Below the pieces are notes generated by a model that was given only the letters and a program-made list of their open reading frames with translations, ran no database searches and was not told the origin of the DNA. DNA of 64,000 nucleotides from Bosea sp. OAE506 (lineage in GTDB: Bacteria; Pseudomonadota; Alphaproteobacteria; Rhizobiales; Beijerinckiaceae). Position numbers and translations under genes: made by a program. Shown piece by piece: positions 53,384-62,241 of the stretch (its first letter is position 1; every line of letters begins with the position of its first letter). The DNA is taken from the NCBI RefSeq assembly GCF_040546595.1, contig NZ_JBEPOB010000001.1, positions 3,845,001 to 3,909,000 of the forward strand, read 5' to 3'.

Positions 53384-54556
53384 TCAGGCAAAGGGATAGC
53401 GCAGCCGTCCGGCCGCAAATCCGGGCGGTGACAGCACGACCTGCCGGGAGCCATCGGCGAACTGGGCGACGCCGCTGCCCTCGATGCCTTGGAACTGCAC
53501 TTGGAGGACGCGCGGCTCCCGCCATTCACCCTTGGCGCCAAAGCGGACGGGCCCCATCACGGTCTGGAACGTCGCTTCGCGCGCATGGGCGGCCAGGCGC
53601 TCGTCGTCGAAGCCCCCGGTCGCCTCCACAGCTTGGGCGACGACCTGCATCTGGGCATAGGCGAGCGGCGCCATGTAGTGCCCCAGCGCATCTACATCCG
53701 TTGCTGCCGTACGGGCCCGATAGGTTTCGAGCAGTGCGGCCACGCCGGCGAACATCAGGCTCGGTGCCGGAGCCCAGTATTCGTAGTTGACGAAGCCGTT
53801 GAGAAGCGGGCCGAGCGTCGTCTTCACCGTGGTGTTCTGCGGCCCGATCATGGCGCCGCCCACCATCTTCGGGCGAAACGCGTGGGCCCGGATGGCACGC
53901 ACGAGCCCGACGGAATCGTTCAGATAGGAGCACAGCCAGAGCAGGTCGCAACGGCTCTGCGCGACCGCGTCGAGGACGGGCTCGAAATTGTCCGTCGTGA
54001 GGGCATAGGTCTGCTCGAAGACCACGTCGAAACCGTGTGCCGCGGCATTGGCTTTGGCGCCCAGAACGGGATTGCGGGAGAACTCCGCGTCGGCCGAGAG
54101 CAGGGCCACCGTCCGGGGGCACGGCGTCTGCTGCGCGGCGAGCGCGAAGAACCCTTCGGTCAGCGCCGCATTCGGGTCGGGCCCCGTCGGGATCATCGCG
54201 AAGTAGTTCGAGTAGTTCAGCGCGTTGTTGACCCCCAGGCCCATCAGCCCAGTGAAGAAACGGCCACGGTCCATGATGAGGGGCATCGCCGGCAGGATGG
54301 TGTTGGTGCCGTAGCCGCCGATGACGAGCTCGACGCCGTCGACATCGATCAGTCGCCGATACAGCTCGGGGACGCGCGACGCATCGGCCCCGTCATCATG
54401 ACAGACGAGTTCCACGGGGCGGCCCAGCAGGCCGCCCCGAGCGTTGACGTCGTCGCGCCAGATCTCGTGCGCCAGCCGCGCCGACCTGCTGTTGCCCGCG
54501 AGCGGACCCGACAGCGACAGGCAGTAGCCGATGCGAACGGGGCGAGATCCAGCCAT
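53384..54556 (-). CDS. Signal-less type I solute-binding protein (AmiC/UrtA-like)
   Basis: 390-residue periplasmic-binding-fold protein: RPVRIGYCLSLSGPLAGNSRSARLAHEIWRDDVNARGGLLGRPVELVCHDDGADASR starts at residue 5. There is no signal peptide and no hydrophobic segment, so it should stay in the cytoplasm. No permease or ATPase gene adjoins it. The AmiC amide sensor of Pseudomonas is a cytoplasmic member of this family that controls gene expression by ligand binding, a plausible role here. It lies between the MoaF/SnoaL gene and a YcaC-like hydrolase. Confidence 0.85.
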   Translation of the reverse strand: MAGSRPVRIGYCLSLSGPLAGNSRSARLAHEIWRDDVNARGGLLGRPVELVCHDDGADASRVPELYRRLIDVDGVELVIGGYGTNTILPAMPLIMDRGRFFTGLMGLGVNNALNYSNYFAMIPTGPDPNAALTEGFFALAAQQTPCPRTVALLSADAEFSRNPVLGAKANAAAHGFDVVFEQTYALTTDNFEPVLDAVAQSRCDLLWLCSYLNDSVGLVRAIRAHAFRPKMVGGAMIGPQNTTVKTTLGPLLNGFVNYEYWAPAPSLMFAGVAALLETYRARTAATDVDALGHYMAPLAYAQMQVVAQAVEATGGFDDERLAAHAREATFQTVMGPVRFGAKGEWREPRVLQVQFQGIEGSGVAQFADGSRQVVLSPPGFAAGRLRYPFA

Positions 54557-54562
54557 GCCAGG

Positions 54563-55213
54563 TCAGCCCTGCGCGGGGGGCGTCGCCGCGAGGAGCTGGA
54601 GCTCCCATGCGAAGGCCACGCCGCTGGCACCGCCATGCTCGAGAACGACGCTGGAGAGCCCGGAAGCCGTCTTCTCGCGCGCCCAGTCGCGCTGCCATTC
54701 GGACGCCACCGCCATCCAGGTGATCGGCACGGCGCCTGCGGCGACCATGCGGCGCACGGCCATGTCGTGGGCTTCCTTCGATACGCCGCCAGAGGCGTCC
54801 GTGACGATGAAGACGTCGTAGCCCTCGGCGAGCGCCTGGATCGTCGGCATGGCCAGGCAGACTTCTGTCCACAGCGCAGCGAGGATCAGCTGCTTGCGGC
54901 CGCTTTTCTTGACGATGTCGGTAACCGCCGGGTCCTGCCAAGTGTTGATGAAGGTCCGGTCGATCGGCTTCTGGTCCGGGAAGACGTCCTGCAGGCCCTT
55001 GATGAGGTAGCCGCCACGCTCTTCGAGCACCGTGGTCAGGATCGTGGGGACGTCGAAAACCTTCGCCGCCTTGGCAAGCCCGACGACGTTGTTGACGATC
55101 ATCATCGGCTCGTGGCTGTTCAGGTTCGCGAACTGATAGGGCTGATGGTCGATCAGGACGAGAATGCTGTCCTCGGGACGCAGGAGGGCGTCGAGTCCGT
55201 TCTTGGCGGCCAT
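54563..55213 (-). CDS. YcaC-like isochorismatase-family hydrolase
   Basis: 216 residues: SILVLIDHQPYQFANLNSHEPMMIVNNVVGLAKAAKVFDVPTILTTVLEERGGYLIKGLQDVFPDQKPIDRTFINTWQD is nearly diagnostic for YcaC. The Cys nucleophile is in ALWTEVCLAMPTIQALAEGYDVFIVTDASGGVSKEAHD. The exact substrate of YcaC is unknown. It is 6 bases upstream of the signal-less binding-protein gene, so both probably belong to one operon. A decayed relative lies near 59.5-59.8 kb. Confidence 0.92.
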   Translation of the reverse strand: MAAKNGLDALLRPEDSILVLIDHQPYQFANLNSHEPMMIVNNVVGLAKAAKVFDVPTILTTVLEERGGYLIKGLQDVFPDQKPIDRTFINTWQDPAVTDIVKKSGRKQLILAALWTEVCLAMPTIQALAEGYDVFIVTDASGGVSKEAHDMAVRRMVAAGAVPITWMAVASEWQRDWAREKTASGLSSVVLEHGGASGVAFAWELQLLAATPPAQG

Positions 55214-55241
55214 GATGAGTTCCTTTCGATGATGTGACGCC

Positions 55242-55619
55242 TCAGGCGTCCGGCGGATCGATGAAGACGTGGAGGCTCGCGATGCGTCCGGCCTCGATGC
55301 GGGCGACGTCCGTTCCGGTGACCGCGACCGGTCCCTCCGGTGGTCCCGCTCGCCAGCGCAGGCGGGCGAGTCCGTGGTGGGCCACGGCCGGGCCTATCGG
55401 CGAGAAGTCGAAAGCAGGTGGCAGACTGGCCAGGAGCTCCTCGACCGCCTGCGCGATAGCCTGATGGCCCGTCGCGATACGGGCAGGCTCGTACAGAACG
55501 GCGTCCGGCGCGTAGAGGTCGCTGATTGCAGCAATGCGCAGGCTTGCGTCACGTTCGCCGAAGACGCGCTTGAGATTGGCTTGCAGGACGCTGTCGTCAT
55601 CAGCTACGTCGAATGTCAT
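55242..55619 (-). CDS. SnoaL-like / NTF2-fold protein
   Basis: 125 residues: ASLRIAAISDLYAPDAVLYEPARIATGHQAIAQAVEELLASLPPAFDFSPIGPAVAHHGLARLRWRAGP is a SnoaL-like fold. It is encoded 28 bases upstream of the YcaC-like gene and probably cotranscribed with it. The function is unknown. Confidence 0.85.
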   Translation of the reverse strand: MTFDVADDDSVLQANLKRVFGERDASLRIAAISDLYAPDAVLYEPARIATGHQAIAQAVEELLASLPPAFDFSPIGPAVAHHGLARLRWRAGPPEGPVAVTGTDVARIEAGRIASLHVFIDPPDA

Positions 55620-55750
55620 TCACCACCATGAAGAGCCGGTTCCGTCGACGGGACAGGCTGTCCCGAGTGCCGGTTAGGTATCGTGGTGAATGACCGAAGG
55701 CCCTGTCGGATCCTGCGGTCGGCAGTTCGATCCTGCTGCGAACGATCGCT

Positions 55751-56623
55751 TCAGCTTTTGAGGTCGCGCCGCCAGGTCGCGGGTGTCGCGCCTGCGAGCT
55801 TTCGGAACGTCCGTCCGAAATGAACCGCGTCAGCGAAACCCGTCGCCTCCGCGACGTCTTCGAGCGATGCGTCGGTGTCGAGCAGCAGCGCCTGCGCTTG
55901 CCGGATGCGCGCATCCAACTGCCATTGATACGGCGCCATTCCGGTGGAAGTCTTGAAGGCTCGGCTGAAGTGCGCGGGCGACAGGCCCGCCAGCTCAGCT
56001 AGATCGGCGAGATTCACCCGCTCCGGCAAGTTCGCTTCCAGATAATCGATGACCCGCCGGAGGCGCCACGGCGCTAGGCCGCTGGCTTGCTCAACGCGCG
56101 CTGACGGGCGCGAGAACAACCTCGCGGCAATGGCGGTGGTCAGGCCGTCGCAATAGAGCTGGGTCGCGGGATCGCTGTCGTCGTCGATGGCGTCCGCCAA
56201 GAGACGCGCGAGACTCCAGATGCGATCATCCGCGAAGCGCAGGCGCGGCGAGCTGATCAGGTCTTCGGACAAGGCGTCCGCCATGCTCTCGCTCAACACC
56301 TTGAGGTCGAAGCTGAAGATCGCGTCTCTCACGAACCTGACATCGTCGCTATAGCCCCACAGCTCCAGCCCCGCGGGGGCGAAGTGCATATGGCGCGGCA
56401 TATGGTCGATGGGGTTTGGCCTGTCGGGATGAAGCCGCGGCTCGCATCGCCCGCCGATCTCGTCGAGCACGACGCTCAGCCGCGTCTCGTCGGCTTGCTT
56501 GAACCGGTGGATCGCGCGCCCCGTGCAATGAAAGCTGGTGACTTCGAGACGCACGCCGCTGGACCGGCTCTGAAGGGCCGAGACGCTCACGACGTTCTCG
56601 GGCAGTTCTGAGTTTTGCTGCAT
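55751..56623 (-). CDS. AraC family transcriptional regulator
   Basis: 290 residues with a C-terminal double HTH: RVNLADLAELAGLSPAHFSRAFKTSTGMAPYQWQLDARIRQAQALLLDTDASLEDVAEATGFADAVHFGRTFRKLAGATPATWRR. The ATG at 56623 has a very strong ribosome site, AGGAGGTGATCGCG, so the longer upstream frame is rejected. It is codirectional with, and upstream of, the SnoaL and YcaC genes, which it may activate. Confidence 0.92.
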   Translation of the reverse strand: MQQNSELPENVVSVSALQSRSSGVRLEVTSFHCTGRAIHRFKQADETRLSVVLDEIGGRCEPRLHPDRPNPIDHMPRHMHFAPAGLELWGYSDDVRFVRDAIFSFDLKVLSESMADALSEDLISSPRLRFADDRIWSLARLLADAIDDDSDPATQLYCDGLTTAIAARLFSRPSARVEQASGLAPWRLRRVIDYLEANLPERVNLADLAELAGLSPAHFSRAFKTSTGMAPYQWQLDARIRQAQALLLDTDASLEDVAEATGFADAVHFGRTFRKLAGATPATWRRDLKS

Positions 56624-56742
56624 CGCGATCACCTCCTCACGCGAGCGGTCCCGCTCGGAAGATCCTAGCATGCGAGTTGGTTGCATGACGGCGGCAGCCA
56701 TCATCACTGCCGCACGCCTCCGCACCATTCGCCCCCGGCCCA

Positions 56743-57531
56743 TTAGGGACGTTGGAGCGCTGCCGATCGCGCGGCTTCCCTGATCAGTTCCGCGACGGCT
56801 TCGGGCTGCGAGACCATCACGACATGTGACGCCCCCTTGATCACGACCGTTCGCTTCGAGCCGGCACGCTCGGCCATGAAGCCGAGCGCCTGGGCCGGGA
56901 TGTTCTTGTCGCCGTCGCCGTAGATGAAGAAGGAGGGCAGCGATTTCCAGGCCGGCTGGCCGGATTTCTCGGTCAAGGCGCCTTCGGTGATCGGGCGCTG
57001 GCCTGCCGCCATCAGCGCGGCCGCCCCGGCCGGAACGTCATGAGCGAACTGGGCGTGGAACTTCGCCTGGTCGATATAGAGGTCGACGCCGCCGTCGGTG
57101 AGCTTGACCGGAGGCACGAGCGCCTCGCCGAGTGTCCCGCCGGGGAACTTGCCCGCGAGATCGGCCGCCGCCTCGCCGGCGTCAGGCGCGAAGGCCGCGA
57201 CAAAGACCAGTGACTTGACGTTTTCGTGCCCCTTGGCTGCATTTGTGATGACCTGACCGCCATAGGAATGGCCGACCAGTATCACTGGACCCTCGATGCT
57301 CTTGATGACGTCGGATACGACCCGCGCGTCACCTGACAGGCTGCGGAGCGGATTGGCGATCGCGACCGTCGGGTAACCTTCCTTCTGAAGATGCGCGATA
57401 ACGCCATTCCAGCTTGACGAGTCAGCGAAAGCGCCATGGACAAGGACGATCATAGGCTTGGCAGGCTGCGCCATTGCGCCGCCAGAGATAAGCGCGGTCG
57501 CGACGGCGACTGTCGCTGCGAGGTTGGGCAT
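56743..57531 (-). CDS. Exported alpha/beta hydrolase
   Basis: 262 residues with a signal peptide (residues 1-21, MPNLAATVAVATALISGGAMA). The nucleophile elbow is LVGHSYGGQV, the acid lies in FFIYGDGDKNIPAQA and the histidine in IKGASHVVMVSQPEAVAELI. It resembles esterases and salicylate-ester-type hydrolases often paired with AraC regulators. The downstream AraC gene begins 119 bases later. Confidence 0.9.
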   Translation of the reverse strand: MPNLAATVAVATALISGGAMAQPAKPMIVLVHGAFADSSSWNGVIAHLQKEGYPTVAIANPLRSLSGDARVVSDVIKSIEGPVILVGHSYGGQVITNAAKGHENVKSLVFVAAFAPDAGEAAADLAGKFPGGTLGEALVPPVKLTDGGVDLYIDQAKFHAQFAHDVPAGAAALMAAGQRPITEGALTEKSGQPAWKSLPSFFIYGDGDKNIPAQALGFMAERAGSKRTVVIKGASHVVMVSQPEAVAELIREAARSAALQRP

Positions 57532-57835
57532 GACTTTTTCCTTTCTCGGGATAGACGCGCTCAGGCGCGGTCAGGCTGAAGTCGTCTACGTTGCAACGCC
57601 CGGGTTGTGTCTCGGCGAGCCGGTCGTCCCGCCGGCCATTCGTGCGTTGTGGTTGATGGGAACGGCTCGGCTACGTCGTTGGACTCTAGCGGCAGCCCTA
57701 CGCGACTGCGTGGCAGATCTTGCTGCGGGAACATCGGTACTGCGGTTTGGTGTGCCTCGGCCAGATCGGGCTCGTCTCCAGCGTCGTCCGCCGTCACCAC
57801 TCCCGGGCAAATCGCGCCACCGTCGATGCTGGGCG
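57532..57835. other. Intergenic region of about 300 bases
   Basis: No gene recognised between the two hydrolases. It is GC-rich with short inverted repeats only. Confidence 0.4.
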
Positions 57836-58693
57836 CTAGAGGTGCCGACCGAGGAAAACCCCGATTAGCTGAGCAATCTCACCGGCATGTGTCTCAAGCG
57901 CAAAGTGCCCGGTGTCGAGCAGATGAACTTCGGCGTCCGGCAGGTCGCGCTTATAGGCCTCGGCGCCAGCCGGGATGAACGCCGGATCGTGCCGGCCCCA
58001 GACCGCAAGTAGAGGCGGTTGATGATCACGAAAATACGCCTGGAACTCGGGATAGCGCTCCAGATTGGTGCGATAGTCTCGTATGAGATCGAGCTGGATG
58101 TCTTCGGCTCCTGGCCTGGCCATCAAAGCGATGTCGAGCGTGTATCCGTCGGGGCCGAGGCGGCGCGGATCGGCGCCGGTGCGATACTGCCAGTTCTCGA
58201 TCACATCGGCGGACAGCGATGCCCTGCAGGCCTCGCGGTTCTCCGCGCTGTCGTCGTGCCAATAGGCTTGCCACGGTCCCCACTCGTTGCTGAAGCCGTC
58301 CAGATAGGCGTTGCCATTCTGGCTGATCAGCGCCGTCACGCGGTCGGGATGCGCGGCCGCCAGCCTGTATCCGACGGGCGCGCCATAGTCAAAAACATAG
58401 AGCGCATAGCGGTCGAGCTTCAGGGCTTGCGTGAAGCCCTCGATAACTTTGGCCAGATTGTCGAAGGTGTAGTCGAATTCGCCACGCGCGGGAGCCTTCG
58501 TACGGCCAAAACCTGGCAGATCCGGCGCGATCACGCGGTAGCTGTCGGCAAGCAGCGGCATGAGCTCGCGGAACATGTGGCTGGACGTCGGAAAGCCGTG
58601 AAGCAGGAGAACCGTCGGCGCCGTCTTAGCACCGGCCTCTCTGTAAAAGACATCAACATCCCCGACCTTCTGGGACTTGTAGCTAACCGTCAT
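57836..58693 (-). CDS. Epoxide-hydrolase/haloalkane-dehalogenase-type alpha/beta hydrolase
   Basis: 285 residues. The nucleophile is an aspartate in VFDYGAPVGYRLAAAHPDRV, the oxyanion motif is HGFPTSSHMFRELMPLL, and the catalytic acid and base are in GRHDPAFIPAGAEAYKRDLPDAEVHLLDTGHFALETHAGEIAQLI. Asp at the elbow points to epoxide or C-halogen hydrolysis. The ATG at 58693 has GGAGG upstream. It is divergent from a TetR gene with an operator palindrome. Confidence 0.92.
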   Translation of the reverse strand: MTVSYKSQKVGDVDVFYREAGAKTAPTVLLLHGFPTSSHMFRELMPLLADSYRVIAPDLPGFGRTKAPARGEFDYTFDNLAKVIEGFTQALKLDRYALYVFDYGAPVGYRLAAAHPDRVTALISQNGNAYLDGFSNEWGPWQAYWHDDSAENREACRASLSADVIENWQYRTGADPRRLGPDGYTLDIALMARPGAEDIQLDLIRDYRTNLERYPEFQAYFRDHQPPLLAVWGRHDPAFIPAGAEAYKRDLPDAEVHLLDTGHFALETHAGEIAQLIGVFLGRHL

Positions 58694-58755
58694 CGCCGCC
58701 TCCAACCGATTGGCGCCGTATGGGTCCGGCCCAACGACTTCAGAGCATAAATACT

Positions 58756-58765
58756 ACCGATCGGT
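58756..58765. promoter_or_regulatory. Putative TetR operator
   Basis: ACCGATCGGT palindrome within TACTACCGATCGGTCG, a typical TetR-type motif, in the 163-base gap between the divergent hydrolase (58693) and TetR (58857) starts. Confidence 0.6.
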
Positions 58766-58856
58766 CGTTTGTAAAGGGGGAAGCAATCTGCTAGGCTTGT
58801 TACGGTATCGCACTCGCTCTTGCGGCAACGGCGCAGCCCGTTATCCAGGCAGGATC

Positions 58857-59411
58857 ATGAAGGTCACGAAGGATGAGATCGTCGCCGCCGCGCGGCAGTT
58901 GTTTCGCGAGAAGGGATACGCCGGCGCCTCGATGCAGGACCTTGCCAGTCTCGTCGGCTTGCGAAAGGCGTCCCTCTACATGCGCTTTCCGAACAAGGAG
59001 GCGCTCGTGCCCGAGGTCCTTGCGCTGACGCTCCGGGAGACTTTTCCCGACGAGCAGCTCATTTCGGGTCCCTGGCAGGTCGCATATGAAGCCGCTATCG
59101 GGGGAATTGCTGCCAATCTCTCGACAGGCAAGCGCTGCGTCGGCTTGCACCTTGCCTATGGCGTCGGTGACGACACTCCCGTTGCGAAGGAGGCTGTCCG
59201 GGACTTCTTCCAGTCGCTGCGAGCTTTCTTGAGCGACATTCTGGCCAGAGCCATGCCTCGGGAAACCGCCGACACAGTCGCTGCCGATGCGCTCATTCGA
59301 TTGGAAGGCGCGACGCTGCTGATCACGGTCTTCGATGATACCGAGTCGATGCAACGGACCGCGCGAGCCGTGATCAGAGACGCGACGGACGCGGCGCGTG
59401 CGGCGCAATGA
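58857..59411 (+). CDS. TetR family regulator
   Basis: 184 residues: MKVTKDEIVAAARQLFREKGYAGASMQDLASLVGLRKASLYMRFPNKEALVPEVL is the HTH. The C-terminal domain resembles TetR_C_33-type. It is divergent from the epoxide-hydrolase gene and probably represses it. Part of the gene's 3' end occurs a second time at 59828-59885. Confidence 0.92.
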   Translation: MKVTKDEIVAAARQLFREKGYAGASMQDLASLVGLRKASLYMRFPNKEALVPEVLALTLRETFPDEQLISGPWQVAYEAAIGGIAANLSTGKRCVGLHLAYGVGDDTPVAKEAVRDFFQSLRAFLSDILARAMPRETADTVAADALIRLEGATLLITVFDDTESMQRTARAVIRDATDAARAAQ

Positions 59412-59519
59412 GACGTAGCGCTTGTCTTGGATGCCCAAAAGGCACGCGAAGAGTGCCAATTCCTGCGCGGCCGACTCATCGCCGCTTACGAGCGAAGCGC
59501 TCAAAGCCGGTCCAGCTCG

Positions 59520-59800
59520 GTGGGAACGAACCTGCTGCCGTTAGCAAGCGAGGCGCTGCTCGACCGAACCTCGATGAATACCTGGGAAGATGCCGGCGTC
59601 ATCGCCAGGGTCAACGCCATCGGAAAGTCGCGCATCGTGAGGGCCGGGCTCTGGACCAGCGTCTGCATCATCGGCCCTGCCCCCTCGGCGCTGGACCAAA
59701 GGTTTCAAGGTCTACGTCATCGCCGACGCCTGCGGCGACGTCTCGGACGAGGCGCATGAGCACGCCATCGCCGGTTGGGCGCAGTTGGTGTTCTAAACGC
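59520..59800 (+). pseudogene. Isochorismatase-family (YcaC-like) remnant
   Basis: Readable pieces in two frames: DRTSMNTWEDAGVIARVNAIGKSRIVRAGLWTSVCIIGPA with the Cys nucleophile, then after a frameshift KVYVIADACGDVSDEAHEHAI. The N-terminal acid-motif half is missing. The pattern is clear enough to show a decayed relative of the 54563-55213 gene. It lies directly after the TetR gene. Confidence 0.7.
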
Positions 59801-59827
59801 TGGGCGTCCGCACACGAGTTTTTCGCT

Positions 59828-59885
59828 GCCAATGCGCTCATCCGATCGGAGGGCGCGACACTGCTTATCACAGTCTTCGACGATA
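59828..59885 (+). repeat. Diverged second copy of the TetR 3' segment
   Basis: 58 bases match 59283-59340 with about 8 differences and encode ANALIRSEGATLLITVFDD against ADALIRLEGATLLITVFDD. It is the end of a lost paralogous TetR gene. It is probably a leftover of a duplication whose middle was deleted. Confidence 0.75.
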
Positions 59886-60235
59886 GGCGTTGGCGTCAGC
59901 CTAGGCTTCGGCCGGCTTCCGCCCGCATCTTGGCATCCGCTCGCTGGCGTTTCGCGGCGTCTTCAAGCTCCCTCACCAATGTCAGGACCGAGCTAATCGT
60001 GATGCTGCCGTCCCCGATCCCATTCCCGATTGTCGCGACGGTCGAGACAGTCGTCGCGTCGCACCCTCCGGCGTGGCAGGTCAAAATCAGAACTTGAGGC
60101 CGGCACCGCGAACCTTCGGCGGCGCGATGTGAAAATCTGCGACAAACCGGAAGGAGCTCTTGCGCTCGATTGATTCGGTAATCAGCCTCGGGATCAGCGC
60201 TGCGCGTTCGCAGCATGGTTTTTGGGAGTTGAACA

Positions 60236-61402
60236 GTGGTGAGTTTTCCGGTTCTCGTTCGCATGGACAGTGGATCGCTCGAAGACGTGATGGCGGTGGC
60301 GAGGCAGTGGTTCCCGAGCGTTGCGCCTCACGACATCCCGGCTGCGCTGGCTCTGGGCTTTGGCTTCGGTTCGACCAAGGAGATGCAGGTTGAGCTGGAC
60401 CAGTTCGGGGGAGTCGCATGGGACGGGGTTGATCGCGGCATGGGCGCATTCATTGCTAGCCAGGGCGAAACCGCGCCGAAGCGATTGATGCATCGGCTTC
60501 TGGCACCTCAGTTCGTTGATCATCAGTCGCTGGCCGACAGATGGCACGCGCGCAGTCTCGATGATTGCGACGAGAGGGCCACTACCCGGCGCACTATCCT
60601 GCTCGCCTCAGCGTGTACTCCAGGTGCGCCGACAAACGAGGCATTGCCTCTCGGTGCGGATTGCCCTGATGGACGTCTGTACGAGATCGAAATTTCATCA
60701 GCCGACGGCGGACTTGTGTTCCGTTGTGGAGTTCATGCTCGAAGCGAGGCGCTGGCGCTACAGCTCGGTGGACGGCAGCTCGGCCAATGCTGGCAGGCGG
60801 TGCAGGTAGGGCTGGGCCTTGGCCCCTCGCCCTTTCCAATTCACACCGTTGACAAGATCGAAGTCAACTCGAAGCACATTTGGGAATTCGGCCTCGAGTA
60901 TCTCACGCTCGGCGAAAGCCTGATGCATCATGCCACTAATCGTGCGCGAGGAAAGCGAATGCTTGTCACGACAGCCAGACTGCGCGAATTGGGCCGGCTT
61001 CTCATAAGCACCGATCCTGCCGCCCGCTCGCTCTGGTCAGACAACGCCCCTGCCTCGTTCAGCCTCAGGTGGATTAGTCAGGCGAGTTCTGGCCGGACCA
61101 GTACACAGATCTCACCATGGCCTACCTGCCGAAAATCGGGTCGCGGATTGTCGGAAACGACCCGCGAGGTGCTGCAGGTGATGGCGGTGCAACGTGGCTG
61201 TAACGTTCGAACAGGTCGACTTGATGGTCGTTTCGCAGAATGTTGCGATCCGCCCGGGTCGGCGACATTACGAGCGCTGCTGCGACAGAACCCGATGTCA
61301 GCGGTCATCGATATTGCCCCTCTGACGACCTACCTCAGAGCGTTGGGCCTTCCGTCACTTGCACAACGGGTCCAGCACCAAGCTGGTGTTCAGCGGGCCT
61401 GA
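60236..61402 (+). CDS. Hypothetical protein, possibly frameshifted at its C-terminus
   Basis: A GTG-started frame of 388 residues with good codon structure in its first two thirds (SLEDVMAVARQWFPSVAPHDIPAALALGFGFGSTKEMQVELDQFG and VHARSEALALQLGGRQLGQCWQAVQVGLGLGPSPFPIHTVDKIEVNSKHIWEFGLEYLTLGESLM). No family was recognised. Near 61080 another frame begins to read better (DLTMAYLPKIGSRIVGN), so a frameshift there is possible and the annotated C-terminus may be wrong. It is not in an operon. Confidence 0.45.
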   Translation: MVSFPVLVRMDSGSLEDVMAVARQWFPSVAPHDIPAALALGFGFGSTKEMQVELDQFGGVAWDGVDRGMGAFIASQGETAPKRLMHRLLAPQFVDHQSLADRWHARSLDDCDERATTRRTILLASACTPGAPTNEALPLGADCPDGRLYEIEISSADGGLVFRCGVHARSEALALQLGGRQLGQCWQAVQVGLGLGPSPFPIHTVDKIEVNSKHIWEFGLEYLTLGESLMHHATNRARGKRMLVTTARLRELGRLLISTDPAARSLWSDNAPASFSLRWISQASSGRTSTQISPWPTCRKSGRGLSETTREVLQVMAVQRGCNVRTGRLDGRFAECCDPPGSATLRALLRQNPMSAVIDIAPLTTYLRALGLPSLAQRVQHQAGVQRA

Positions 61403-61539
61403 AGTGCGCTAGGTCCGGACATTGAGGACATCGCCGGCAGGCGGACGTTCACAGTTCCTCCCCGGAGCGACCGCTCACGACCTAAGCTGATCATTGTCTG
61501 AGAGGCGGCGGTTATTCGCGGTGCGCCATATGCTCGTCG

Positions 61540-62154
61540 TTAAATCTGAGCGGAAGGCGGGCGTTGCGTGGAATGCTCTGAGACTCTTGCAGCCCCATAG
61601 CGAGACCTTAGTGGCCCCGCAGCCGAAAGCCGGCCGAGGCGCGAGACGTAGTTGTCGCCTGCCGCCTGCAGCGCCTCGGCATCAGCTCGCCGGGCGTCAT
61701 AGACCAGGAAAGGCTCAGCCCAGGTTAGGTCGCAGCGATAGGCGGTAGCCTCCAACGGGCGCAGCAGTTCGCGCAAGGGGAAGCGGTTGGCGCCTTCGGG
61801 CGCATAGGCTGTCTCGACGTTCCCGGCGGTTGCCACGATCAATAGGGGCTTGCCGGCGAGCTTCGCGCCTTCCGCCTCATAGGCGACGTAGAACATCCGC
61901 GTCAGGACAGCGTCCTGCCAGGCCTTTAGCAGCGGCGGCGTCGAATACCACTGCACCGGGAACTGCAGCACGATGCGGTCGGCGGCAACGAGCCTGGTGA
62001 CCTCCGCATCGGCGTCGAAGCGCCCATCCGGGTAGAGCGCCTGCATGTCGACGATCTCGGCTTCTGGCAGGGTGGCGGCCGCGTCGATAAGCGCGCGATT
62101 GGCCCGCGAGTCGGCGAAATGCGGGTGGAACAGCAGGATCAGGGTCTTGGTCAC
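61540..62154 (-). CDS. NAD(P)H-dependent oxidoreductase, KefF/MdaB-like flavodoxin fold
   Basis: 204-residue flavoprotein quinone reductase: KTLILLFHPHFADSRANRALIDAAATLP, DRIVLQFPVQWYSTPPLLKAWQDAVLTRMFYVAYEAEGAKLAGKPLLIVATAGNVE. A GTG start at 62154 is chosen because AAGGAGG precedes it; the upstream frame overlaps the LysR gene. It is divergent from a LysR gene. It likely reduces quinones and supports the electrophile-defence theme. Confidence 0.9.
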   Translation of the reverse strand: MTKTLILLFHPHFADSRANRALIDAAATLPEAEIVDMQALYPDGRFDADAEVTRLVAADRIVLQFPVQWYSTPPLLKAWQDAVLTRMFYVAYEAEGAKLAGKPLLIVATAGNVETAYAPEGANRFPLRELLRPLEATAYRCDLTWAEPFLVYDARRADAEALQAAGDNYVSRLGRLSAAGPLRSRYGAARVSEHSTQRPPSAQI

Positions 62155-62241
62155 GGCATCCTCCTTCAGGGAACAAGCGAAGCATGACGGCTGCGATAAA
62201 ATCACTCCAATGGATGTTCGATATAACGTATCATTCATTTC

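Noticed and set aside
53489..55237. 582-codon plus-strand frame opposite the binding-protein and YcaC genes
   Set aside because: It crosses two good minus-strand genes and has antisense composition (Arg/Asp/His-rich).
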